From positions 779,833 to 843,832 of the forward strand of contig CAXAMN010008446.1 of the NCBI GenBank assembly GCA_963970005.1: a stretch of DNA of 64,000 bases, written 5' to 3'. This stretch comes from Durusdinium trenchii. Lineage: Eukaryota > Sar > Dinophyceae > Suessiales > Symbiodiniaceae. The translations under genes and the position numbers were made by a program. Positions 45,901 through 57,900 of this stretch are shown here, piece after piece. The number at the start of each line of letters is the position of its first letter. Positions within the stretch are counted from its first letter, which is position 1. A model generated the notes under the pieces. That model saw only the letters and a program-made list of their open reading frames with translations, had not been told where the DNA came from and searched no databases.

Positions 45901-48900
45901 CTGGACGCTTCTTGATCCGGCGCACAGGCGCGTTCATGGTGACCGGTTGACGGTCATGGCAGCGAAGCTTAGCAGGATGCTCAGCTTAGCGTGATTGGAT
46001 GACTCTCAGAACCCACCTGGTGTGCAATGCGCAAGGACGAGCAAGGTGCTTGATGAATCTTTGTGATTGCTGTACTCTTCTGCTCTTCTCTACTGGCTTG
46101 GAACTGACTGATCTAATAGCCTTCCCCAGCGCAATGGTTTCAGAAGCTCGCGCGCACCGAAACGATTACGCCATTAAGCTTGGGATCGCCAACAAACATT
46201 TATAAACACCTCCAGGTCCAGGTCCAGCACCATCCAAAAACTGCCCATCCCCCAACAACTCATTCATCCCAAATGCTCCGCTGCAGTGCCACGGCCGCCC
46301 GCACTCGCACCCGTCGCTTGGTCCGCAGCTGCGCCCGCCACGCGCGCTGCAGGGCGTGCAGCGCGCGTTGGCGACGCCGGGCGACACGGCGGCCGCGAGC
46401 ACCGCGGTAGAGGCGTTGCAGGACCACAGCAGAGGCTTGGTAGGCCTTGGGGATGGTACAAGAGGCCATTGGAGACTGATGTGTTTTTTGGTTGTTGTTT
46501 GGGCTTATGCAGTTGCTCCTTACCAGCAGATACTTTCTACTTTAAAGGGGATTACTGAATTACTACCTCAGAAACACCACAATTTGATACAATTTGTATA
46601 CCGTATGATCCGTATATCTCCGTACTTTTCTATACCACTCAAAACATGATCCTCCAATCCCTCCGACCCTAAACTCTTTGCATCTCCTGGCCCCGCCACC
46701 CACGCGTCAACCTCGCACTGCCGCCACAGCACGCGTCCACGGCTCCTCCACCGGCCAAAGGCCTCGCGCAGCGCGCGGCGCGCACGCGCCCGCGCGCGCC
46801 CGCGGCGTCCGCGCCAGCAGCGTTGGAGGGCCACGACGGCTGAAGCGCCGGAGAGGGCGGCCGCGGCCCAGCGCCAGCGCGCGCAGGAGAGGAGATAGGT
46901 GAGGCGGTGAATGGGTTGGACGAGGTGCAGGAGGAGGAAGGAATAGCGCCTGCGGCAGAGAGAAAATGATGGAAAATGTGATCTGGAGTTGGGAACCGGC
47001 CGGCGTTTGTTTTTCCACAAGGGCGCGGTGAGAAGGTCAAGAATGATTCTCTGCTTGCATGCAGTCCCGGATGATAAGGCAAGTCGTTGGAATTCTGGAT
47101 GGCGACTCACCATTAACCCCTATTGACACTCCCACGTGCGACAACCTGCGGAGACCAGCCTTGTTCCCAAAAAGCCTCGCGTGGCTGCTTGGATGCTCCG
47201 TGCTGCCCGGCTCCGCCTTGCTTGCACGTGCCGCCACCAGCACAGCACCCGTCGCTTGGCCCGGAGCATGCGCAAGAGCTTCGAGCTGCGCCACCACCGC
47301 TGGAGCCGCGTTGCTGCCCGGTCCTGCCGCGCCAGGCTGGCCCGCCTGCGGCCCAGCCAACCACGCCAAAGCCGTTGGATGCCAATGGCCTCCTTCCGCC
47401 GCCGCGCCGCCCAGACCCTGCGCTGCGCCGCGAAGCGTCGCACCAGCGACACCACCAGGCGCGCCGCCGGCGGACGCTGCCGTTCTACGGCGCAGCGGCG
47501 CAGCAGCGTGGCCCAGGCGCGCGCGCGGGCGTGTTCCACGAGGTGCGCGCAGGCGCGCTGGCGCGCGGCGCGGAGGCGCCAGCGCACCCGGCAGCCGCGG
47601 AAGGTCCGCGCAAGGGCGATCTGCGCCTCGTTGCGGCGCCAGATTTGATCCAGGCGCCGGGCCGCGCGCTTGCTCAAGGCTTTCCCCACCACAGTCAGAT
47701 CTTTGTGGCCCCACGTTTCGGAGAGGTCCTCCTTGTTCTCCAACCTGGGCAAACATGAGGACGCTACTAGTAACAAGGGCATTATTACTAGCAACCATCT
47801 ACTCGGAACAAGGTGCATCGCTACGTTCGAATGCCTCCTGTCACTGAGCGGTCTTGGGGGAGGCAAGAACTCGCCAAGAAGCCAACAGCTCATGGGATCC
47901 TCTCCCTTCACGTTCGCAGTTTCATCACAAATGCACACCCAGTCTGGCTCCTTTCCATCTGCCAACAAATGGCCTCAGCAGAGGTACAAAGTCAAACTGT
48001 GACATGAAAGGGATGGATATCATACGTTGGGCACACCCCATTGCCAGTAACATTGGATGATCATCGCTAGTAATTAAAGGCCTTGCTCTAAAATAAGTGA
48101 TGATAATGTATGATAATTGTTTACCCACTGTTACAGGTAATAGGGCACCCCCAAATCATACGCACAAAAACGAACAGACCTTGGACTCGGATTTGTTGCG
48201 GCCACGTTCACACGGTGCGCTTTCACATCCCATGTTCAGAAACCCCAGCTTGGATAGGTTTAAGGAGGGAAGGAACCGGGAACATATTCTTCAGAAGGGG
48301 AGGTCCAACCCGCAAAAAACAAATTTGGCACCCTTATATACGTGCCCCGAGCACAAACAGGCCAGGGTCAGCGCAGGTTCCGATCCTTGGGTGAAGTGCA
48401 AACATGATGGTCCTCAAAAGGTAACCCCCGACTGAATGTCCTCCGGCTTTGCTAGGCTTTGTTGACTTGGGCATTAGAATTTCATTAGAACGACCCCACA
48501 GGGTATGCCCCTTCATCCGGGGACAGGTGGCGAGGACACATCTCCACTGAAAGGTGCCAGACCTGCAGGGTAAGCCTGAAACTCCCAACCTTTGGCCAGT
48601 GTTCTTCTGTATGAGGTGTTCTTCGGGTGCCTGATGATGCTCAATTGCGGGTCAGGGAGCGTTTGGAGGTCCCCTAGGCCCTAGGGCTCGTCTGGGTGAA
48701 AGCTGGCAGGGAATATCCTCTTCACAGGGTCTTGATACCTACCCCCGCAATAATTGTCATCTGGTCTTTTTGGGTGTTCGATTCCGCCTTCTGAAGCGAC
48801 AACACTTAAACCCGCCAGTTTTCAAGGAAACAACATGAAACAACCATTGATCGCATGAATTCCCGTGGAATCCAGGTGGCCTTGGAGAAGCAGTTCCACC

Positions 48901-51900
48901 AACCTGGACGCCATACCTGCGAAGACTACGTGTGCGCCGATCCAACGAGCGAGCGAGCCGGGGCGGTGAAGTGGACCTGAAGAAGCTCTGGGTTCATGGT
49001 GAAGAGGGAGGCTCCGGGGGGCTCGACCCATTTTCCCCGAGTGGTTCGAACCCAGACACGACCCATGGGACTGCTATCAGTTGGGGTGACTTTTGGGGGT
49101 CAAATGTAGGCATATATGGCATACATGGAGTGTCTGGGGAAATGGCTCAGGATCACGCACAACATGCAAACAAGGTCCACCAATCGCAACAGGATTGAGG
49201 ATTGAGGATGCGCACCTCATCCAAAGCTTCCAACTCTGGGTGTTTCACCTGTTTGAATAGAAGGCCACTTGTCTGGCTGGCAGATGCTCACCAACAGCCA
49301 CTCGATATATTGGAGACCAAGGACTCCCCTCCGTGGTGGGGCGCCGTGAAACGCGGCGATCGTGCTGCAAAAGGTCTATCATCTTTGAGCACCCATCCCA
49401 TGATGACCTCCCCTTCAGGTCTTGAAACTTCCTTTTTTCATGGTGTTCAACTGACCCTTCTGGACCCTTCTTGTTTCAAACATCATGGCCAAACAAGAGG
49501 GACCCCCCTTGCTTGGGCACCCAAAACCCGCCGCTCTCCCTGCCCATCAGAAACGGAACTAGCCGAACGCGCGCGCCCGCGCGCTACCTGCACTCGACCT
49601 ACTTCCCGTCGCGCTGCGCATAAGACCCATCGGGCGCTTTTTCCCTTCGAACCAAGGTGCGTTCCAACATGTCAGACATCCACTGGGTCCGAGACTCGCA
49701 GGCGGGGCTCAGGTTCACCTCCAGAAGCCTCGTCGCCGCTTCGCGATCGACGAGACGAGGAGGCGACGAGATATTCGGTGGAGGGCGGAGAGGGCTGAGG
49801 CTTCGATGGATGGATCGCATGGATCGCTTCGACTCGAACATGTGGTGAAAACGGTTTGGGACAGCGAAGCCTGGTTTGATCCAAGCTGCTTGGGTCAGAA
49901 GTACATGGAGTTATAATGGAGCTATGATTTCTGATTGGAACCTGTTTTTACAAGTTGAGTTCCTGCCAAGAGGTCCTCACCAGGACCCTCCAAAGTTTGG
50001 CTGCACTGAGACCTCAAAACGTGGTCACCAGGAAGCAGTTCTTCGCGGATTCAGGGTCCAGGTGGAGATGTCACGTATACTTGTTCTTGTCCAAGCCGAC
50101 TACGGGGTGATGGAACAACTCTGCAAAAATAGGACCGTTCACGGACATCGTGGAGTCCACCAGGACCGATGGGTCTGCCGTAGTTGAGTCCCGTGGGCGC
50201 GGAACTTCTCATGAGCATTCGCGGATGACTTGTATCTTGGATGAGGTTCCATTTGCCAACATTCAGGACCCAGACCATCCATGGGACTGGATTGACTTGA
50301 AACGAGTTACCTACGTTGGAACGGTGGCTGTAGGATGCTGCAGGTCTATGCCAGGTCCCATGGTCTCTGGTCCCTCAATGCGGAGACTTCGGCTTCCAAA
50401 GCGGGGCGCCTACTGTAGGGTAGGGGTGCCCGCTGTGCTTAGGCCTTAGGCATATACCGTTCCTGCCTTAGGCATATAGCGTGGAAAGCATCGATGTCAC
50501 AAGAAACCATCCCAACACCCGGTATCTGCTCTCCTGCCATCCTGTCGACCGCCCCGTCCCGGGGCCCCCCACCAGGGCTTGAGATCTTCACCGATCAAGA
50601 AGTCGAAGCCATACACCTCGAAGCTTTCGGGCCTGGGAGCCGCGTCGACTCCAAGGAGCGTTTTTGGGGGCGTATACTACCCCTATAGGCTTCCTGGCCC
50701 ACCATTCATTGAATAGGCTTTACCGCTTTACCGAATCAACTAAGGATTTGACACTACAAACACCAGGTCAACCATGTTTTCAATGGTCTTGGAAGTCTAG
50801 GGCTACTACTGTCCAGTGACTTGGGCAAATGTGGTTCAAGTGACATACCCACACGGCTACCCACAGGGCGAGGTCATCTGCGCTCAGACAAGTCCTAAGT
50901 TACGCCAGTCAGTCATAGAATGTTTTAGGAAAAGCAGGACAAGTCAGGACCAACCAAGGGAGGACGGAGGGATGGAGGGACTACAAAACGTGTTGTAGAT
51001 GCACTCAGCTGGGGTGGTCAGAACATACTTTTGCGTTCTCCTTCAAACGGCGACCCACTTCAAAACAACAAGACCAGCAAGACCGTGGACCACCCCAGCA
51101 TCCCATACAACAAAATCGCGCTACGGTCGGTGTTTCGAATTCGACAAAGGAACCTTTGAACCATGTTGGACTGCACCGCCTGGAGCGTCTGCAAGATACA
51201 GCTCTTGAGCTGTGGAATAAGCTCCGTCTCCCAGTAGTTGCCTCGGATCGTTGTTCGCGCGCCCGGCTCAAACAGCACGGTTCTCGGCTGCTCGGGTGGG
51301 AAGAGACCCATGCGGAATCTTCGGATACAAACACATTTGATCACAACCTCTATAGCTGCCATTAACTTCCGTGTCGCTTAAACAACCTTGCCTGTTTGAA
51401 GGCTTAGCTTCCACCCCTGGGCTCCAAGTACCTTCTAAGATCTTCTAAGAAGGTGTGTGAGGTGAGTTTAAAGGGTCCATTCCTACCTTGTGAGGTACCT
51501 GGAGCCCTAGGATTTGGTGAAGAAATCCTATCTCCGGCCACAGACCTTCTTCACCCGGGCGCGGCCTTCCTGGATCGGACGGAGCAATTCATCCGTAGGA
51601 TCGGTCGATGGGGAGATCTGACCGAAGACCCGGGTCTATCAGGTTTCAGTGGATGATCATGGCTATAGGATGCTACAGGTCCTATAGGTTGTATCCTAGC
51701 CATCGTGATGTTCTTAGTTGACCGAATTTTCTCGCCAGTCAGGGGATGTTCCGAAATTCTGCGTTCAAAAACTCCACCTCCGGGTGGTGAGGGAATGGCC
51801 AAGTGAGATGACTTGGAATCAGAGGTCATGATATGAAGGTCATTGAAGGTCAGGTGCTTTTGCCCGTGATCATCTCCAAAACTTCTTGAAATTCCTGGCC

Positions 51901-54900
51901 GGGAGTGAGGTCAATCTCGTGCAGAAAGCTGGGGAGCAGGAGACGGAACCATCGGAGCAGCACAAACCGCTTGGAGAGTCAGAGGGGCGCATCCTACATG
52001 AGTAGAAATGAATTAAAGAATTCGAAACTTCGAGAAGTTAACCCAACTTGTCCAAGACAAGCTAAATTCAGCTGTTAAGTTCGAGAAGTGAACTTAACAG
52101 AATAGTCCAAGACAGGCTGAATCGGCATAAGAACAAGTGGTGTGGCCATTGATGGTGGACGTGTCTGTGGACGTTTCTTGGGTCTTGTCAGCTCCACCGA
52201 TCCCCCACCGCTCCCGCAGCTTCCGCAGCCGGGAACGGCCGGGAGCAACGTGACGCGCATCTGGTGGAACCGGGAAAAGCGGAAAACAAGTCTTCAGTGG
52301 TGTAAAGTTCAGGTTTCCCCAAAGATCTCATCAGTTCTCATCTGTTCATCAGAAAGCCAAGTGTGAAAATAATTCCACTTCGACTTCTGTCTTCGCCTTT
52401 TTGCTGTGATTCTGTGGCTTCAGGGAGTGTCTCATGGTCCAAAACCAGGTCCGGTTCCCTTCAGGATCTCCATCCTCCATCCTCTCATCCCAGAAAAGCC
52501 CCCCCCCACTTGTGGCACCGTGTCACCACAGTGCACCCGTGCACCTCCCCCACGACGTCCTGTCCGCCCCACTCGCCTGAAGACTGGCGACGGCTCCGTC
52601 CGACACGTGCTTCCCGCACTTGTTCACCGACCTGGACCGTCCGTGGCGCCGTCTTCGTCTCCATCGAAACCGGTGCTCCGATGGCCCGACCACGGAGCAT
52701 TTGAACCGACCGGTCGATGCCCCAAGGAGAGAGTGTTTGATTTGGGCATGTCGAACTGCTCTGTGTCCATTCCTCTCTCTCTCTCTCCCAGGAGTCTCTG
52801 ACAGCTGTCATGCTGCTTCTTCAAATGGAAGCCACAGTAGAAATTCGGGCCCTCCAATGGAAAGTGTTAGGGTCCAAATGCCTGCTGTGGGGGGCTCATG
52901 CAAGGTCCAGGGATGGTCCAGAAAGCGCCATAAAACCCATGCAGCGGATGCTTTGACCGGCCGTCACGGTATCAGGGGCCTGCTCGCTACGCACACGGGC
53001 CTTTTTGGGGGGGAGGTGGGGATTTCCACCTTGGTTGACACATCAGAGCGCGCAAAGCCACCAAAGATACCAAAGTGCAAAGCCGAAGCTGCAGAACTAG
53101 GGCGTCCAAGGGTTTGTTCAGCGGCTGTTTGGTATTTCTTGAAACACCAGGAATCCAACCGCTTGCCCTGCTGATCGGTCTTTCGCTCGGTCCCCCAGGT
53201 CCCTTTGATGCACCGGAGGTGGACCCACCGAGATCCACCTCCGGAAAACCGGGCCATGGCCCGCCCCAAAACCACCGACGAGCCAGGCCCCACTTGGACC
53301 GAAAAGGGGCCAGTTGGAGATATGCCGCTGGCGGTTCGCCAAGTCCCCGAGGTCGTAGGGCTCGTTGCAGAGGCGCAGGTAACAGGAGGAGAACATGTGG
53401 ACCTGTCGAAGGACCGAACTCAGGTACGGACGAGGTACGTACGGTCACCCGGCCCGGGCGAGCGGTGTGGGAAAATGGAGGTGGTTGATGGGTGTTTCAG
53501 GCGCTGAGGTGCTGAGCTGGCATGGGCCCCGCAGGTTCCCCCCAAGCTGGGCCTCCAACGCGACCGGTGAAGCACGTGGGGCATCCAGGATGATCCAGGA
53601 TCCTGGCCTAAAATTCACACCTGGAGTTCCTGAACGTGGATTCTTGGGCGCCTTGGAGTCCGAAAAATTCAGTGGATGTTCTGGGCACCCCTGGTGCAAT
53701 CTGCTGGGTTTCTGTAGTTCCAGGAAAGGTTCCTCATTGGTGCCACTGCTTTGATTGAGCATGTGTCTTTTTCGTGATGCTCCAAAAACAGGATCACTCA
53801 ATATCACTCAAGTTCTCGCTGCTGGTTCCCAGGCATGCTTGCATATACTCTCGACACTAACAACCTTTTCGGGACCTAGAAAGCACAAAAGCAGCCCTCC
53901 TTACAACCCCTCTCTAGCCCGAGAGGAACCCGAATAAAGATGGCCTGCCCACTGCCCACGATAGTCAAATTCTACCGAACGGCACGGAGTGGGCTTCTGA
54001 TGTTCGCGCGGAGTGGTGCATCTTTGGGGACGCAGGCAAAGGCCGTACAAAGAGTACCACTTAGGAGTGTTGACAAAGTGACACTGAGCAAAAAACATCA
54101 CGAAAACCGCAGTACAGACCTGCCAGTGGTGTCAACTCTATGGGAGGCTTTTTTGGGGTGCCTCGTGTCGCAAATTCTGGGGGTGAGTGATTCGGTGATG
54201 CCTTCAGCCTGTCTGGCGGTGCAGTTGCGGATGGCTTCAACCCGGCTCTAGGCCAAAACCCGTTCATGTTTTTAATCTGCTTGGTCCCCCATCTTTGCGT
54301 CGGCCCTACAAAGAATTGGCCAACTCCAACGAGTTGTCCAGTCACACCACGAAGGTCACAAGAAGAATCCCATCATGAATCAAAGACACATATACCCCTC
54401 AGTGAGTTAGTTCGTTCCCTCCGCATTCTACAGGCAAAGCAGCATGAAAAGAACAACACTTTCTTGCTAGCTACCTACTACAGGTGCACACCCTTCCTCA
54501 CCTGGACCTCTCCTCTCTTCACAGCGCATCTTCAGCACCCCACCGTGCACCGCGTCAACCGCACCGCCCGGGCGGTACGTCAACCGCCGCCAGGCTCGGC
54601 CCGAGCCTTGAGGGGCTGGAAGGAGCGCACCAAAACCTCGGTGCCGTAGGGGTAGGACGAAGGAGGGAGGACGAACGCGGACGAACACGGGACGGGATGG
54701 TCGTCCGATTTGGGGCAAGAGTCATTAAACGGCAATGGCAATGGTCATTGATACGCCACAATTACACCACCATACCTGGACCCTGTAAGGGGTGTCCAAT
54801 GGAAGCATACATGATGTTTCTGATTGTTTCTGTGTTCTCTTCTTTTCTTATGTGGGCACCGTCTCTTTTGCTTGTCTCAGCGACGCTATCTCTTGCTCAG

Positions 54901-57900
54901 AACCGGTGTCACCGTGGTCACCGGGCGCCGTCCCGGCGCTGTCGTCCGCGGCGACGGACGCTGCAAAAAGACTCCGAAGGATCCCGGAAATGCCTTGAAA
55001 ATGCCTTGAAATGGCCGCGTGAATGACCTCTGCTGAACTGCATCGAAACTGATCATCCAGCTATCCCAGATCTCTGAAAGGCCAGGTTGCCCATTGTCGC
55101 AAATCGAACTTGCGGCCACTGAAGAGCAACAAGGGTCGCTCGATGTACCTGAGGGAGGTGAGGACCTTCATGAAAGCAGCGGGCCGGATGCCCCGGTGGG
55201 GCAAGAGTTATCTGGTCAAAGAGGATCTCATAAAAGGAAGCCTTCCCAACATCGTAGGAATCTTGTTGCATCTGCCTAGTAGTATGGCCAGGAGCCCCTA
55301 GTAGCGTCCTTGCTCCTAGTAGCGATGCCAGGAGCCCCTAGTAGCGTCCTTGTTACTAGTAGCAACGTGCACCCTGCTCCCATCGACGTCAAGCTGCTTC
55401 TGCACAATCCGATTGGCAGCGGTCTTGCAGTGATGTAGGACCTCTGGTAGCGAATCCATGCCTTAACCACGAGCTGCGGCGCAGCCACGGTGAAGCAGCA
55501 CAGGTGCAGCTGGGGGTTCGCTTGGAAGTGGCTTCTGCCCCTTTTTCGTGTGACCGCGTGACCACCTGTTCAGAGTCCGAATGCATTTGGCGGTCTCTGC
55601 TTCCAAGCTTCAGCCACAGATTCGGATGACCCTCCCTAGTTTCCCCCCCCTTCTTTTCAAAGGATTCCGGACCCAAAAAACACCTTTTCTGACCACTCAA
55701 CCCACATGAGTCCCACCGTGCCTTCCACCGCGTTCGCTCGCCACCCGCGCTGCCCAACGGCCAACTGCCCGAGCTGCAAATCACCCCTTTGCCCTTCGAA
55801 CAGCTCCCCGGCTTGGCCACCTGCGGCCCCGAAGACGTGGGGTTCGCTTACCCCGGTCGCCGTGGCCAAAGGTGGCCCTGTCTTGGGAATGCCCTCAAGC
55901 TGGATCTGTCATTCAGTGTCCAAGTTAGTAAAGTTTATGACCTATGACCTATGTACATTGATACTCCAGATTCCAGATCTGATGTCGTTATCCTTACTCA
56001 TGTTTATAAAATATGTCTTGGAATTTGCATTTTGCAAGAGAAAAGGATCTACATTTTATCAGCCAACAATCACGGGGATATTTTGGACGGGTGTGCAGCA
56101 TATCAAGTACCAGGACTCCCTGTTTGAGGTGTCTATTGATAGCCACTTAGAAGTTGTATAATGTTATATAAGCTATAAGGGGCGTCGATGAACCACCCGA
56201 CCGTGAGTCCTGGTACGGGTGCATAGTCTTTTTCATAGGGGTATCATTGTGAGCGTTTCTTTGATGGGTACCCCAAATCACCTCTACGGGGCTATCAATA
56301 GACACTCCTTAGGGTGTCCTGGTATAGTAATGTTTTTACCAACTAGTACTGGTAATGGGACACACTAAACAACAACTTCCGCTGAGCTCCTTCTGAGCTC
56401 GCTTTCCTGACTAGTACTGGTAATGGGACACACCCTATGAGGATCTAGTTACTTAGTTGAATGAGGGGTGGTTTGCATAATTTCTTCCAAGAGCTCGGAA
56501 CGGCTTGGCCGGCAACCTGTTCGCCCTCATTTCAGGCGATTCAAATCAATCCTCCCCCCGGACATAGATGGTAAAACCTCCTCACATGTGGGGGGGGGGG
56601 CTGGTCATATCAAGAGGTCGGACTTTTCGCTCCAGGCTCCACCGTCCAACGGCCCAGCATCCACCCTCCGGCGGCGGTTTCAACCGAGGCGCCCAAACAT
56701 TCATGGGTCCCTGTGCGCTGAATTGAGGCCATCGCGCCTGCAGGGCGAGGCGAAGTCCACCCAACCGCCACCCTCGACCGCCACCTTGACCACCTTGACC
56801 CTTGGACACAGACACGTCCGGGGAAAATTCCATTTCGGTACACATACATGGCGCCTCAGAGGTGCTTCGGGGAGTCCATGAACCACCCCGACCATAACCT
56901 GCTTGATGCGAACGATGAAACTGCTATGTTTTGGGGCATCATGCCCATCGTGGGACCAAGTGGGCAAGGTAAGGTACCAGGATATTCTCTCGGTACATAT
57001 AAGACTCCGCGGAGTTTCCAGAAGTTTAGGTTCTAAAGCGCCATTGCGTTCTGTACGGTACAGCATCATCACATCTTCTAAATGGCTACTCAAGGGCGGC
57101 GATGACTTATTCAACATACTTGAACATCCTGGAGTAGGAAAAAATCGAATGCGCGAGCAAATATATACCACAGTGGCAAAGCAATGGCTTGTGGAGTGGC
57201 AACGGCTCCACGTTCGCAATATGCAAACGTCACCAGGCAGGTATCGAGGTGTGTTCCCACGGTGTATTCTGGAGCACGTACATGTTCAATACCAGGACCC
57301 TCCAACAGGTCACCACCTGCGACCTTTTAAGTCTACAAAATCCTCCATTTCGGAGACCTGTACAGTCGGGTGCTGATACTTTCTGTCTACATGTGGATCC
57401 CTTCAACGCTTTGATGAGACCGTAAGTCTCGCGCCACTTGCGCCTCCAATTGCTCCAGTGCCACTTGCGCCTGCTGTCGCAAGTGCTCCGGCGCCTCCCC
57501 CCAGTAGTGATCTCGGAACCTCAGTCAGCGAGCGACCGGACCCAGCGCATGATCCGTTTAAAGGGGGCCGGAGAGGTGGAGGAGCAGGCTTTCGCAGTTG
57601 ATATCCTCTGGTCTCTTCATGGTATCTGTGTGTTTCTGTACCAGGACCCTCCTGTCGGGGTGCCCTGTCTGGAAGCCATCCTAGGTAGTGTGGGGTAGTC
57701 CAGCCAGGACACCCCTTGGAGGGTCTAGGTATGTTTGTTATCACTTCTGTCGCCACTCTCAACAGACCCAGTCTCCCACATGACCGGGGCATCCTTCGCA
57801 CCGTAAGCGGAACGGAGATCGAATTGGACCGCACCGGACGCCAGACAAATCCGTTGCACCGTGCTGATTGATGGCGATGCGCGAAAGTCAAAGAAGTGAA

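Noticed and set aside
46260..46262. TGA as the end of the IQ gene
   Set aside because: A GC donor 15 bp upstream joins to an exon that completes the interrupted IQ motif in the right phase.
47059..47847. 262-codon plus-strand frame, the longest open frame in the window
   Set aside because: It is antisense to the TTLL-IQ exon 16; GC-rich Arg codons on the minus strand create Ala/Pro/Arg-rich frames on the other strand. It has no splice support or domain.
56750..57220. Minus frame of about 170 codons upstream of TTLL exon 3
   Set aside because: It crosses the strong acceptor of exon 3 in another frame and has no TTLL-like content; treated as intron.
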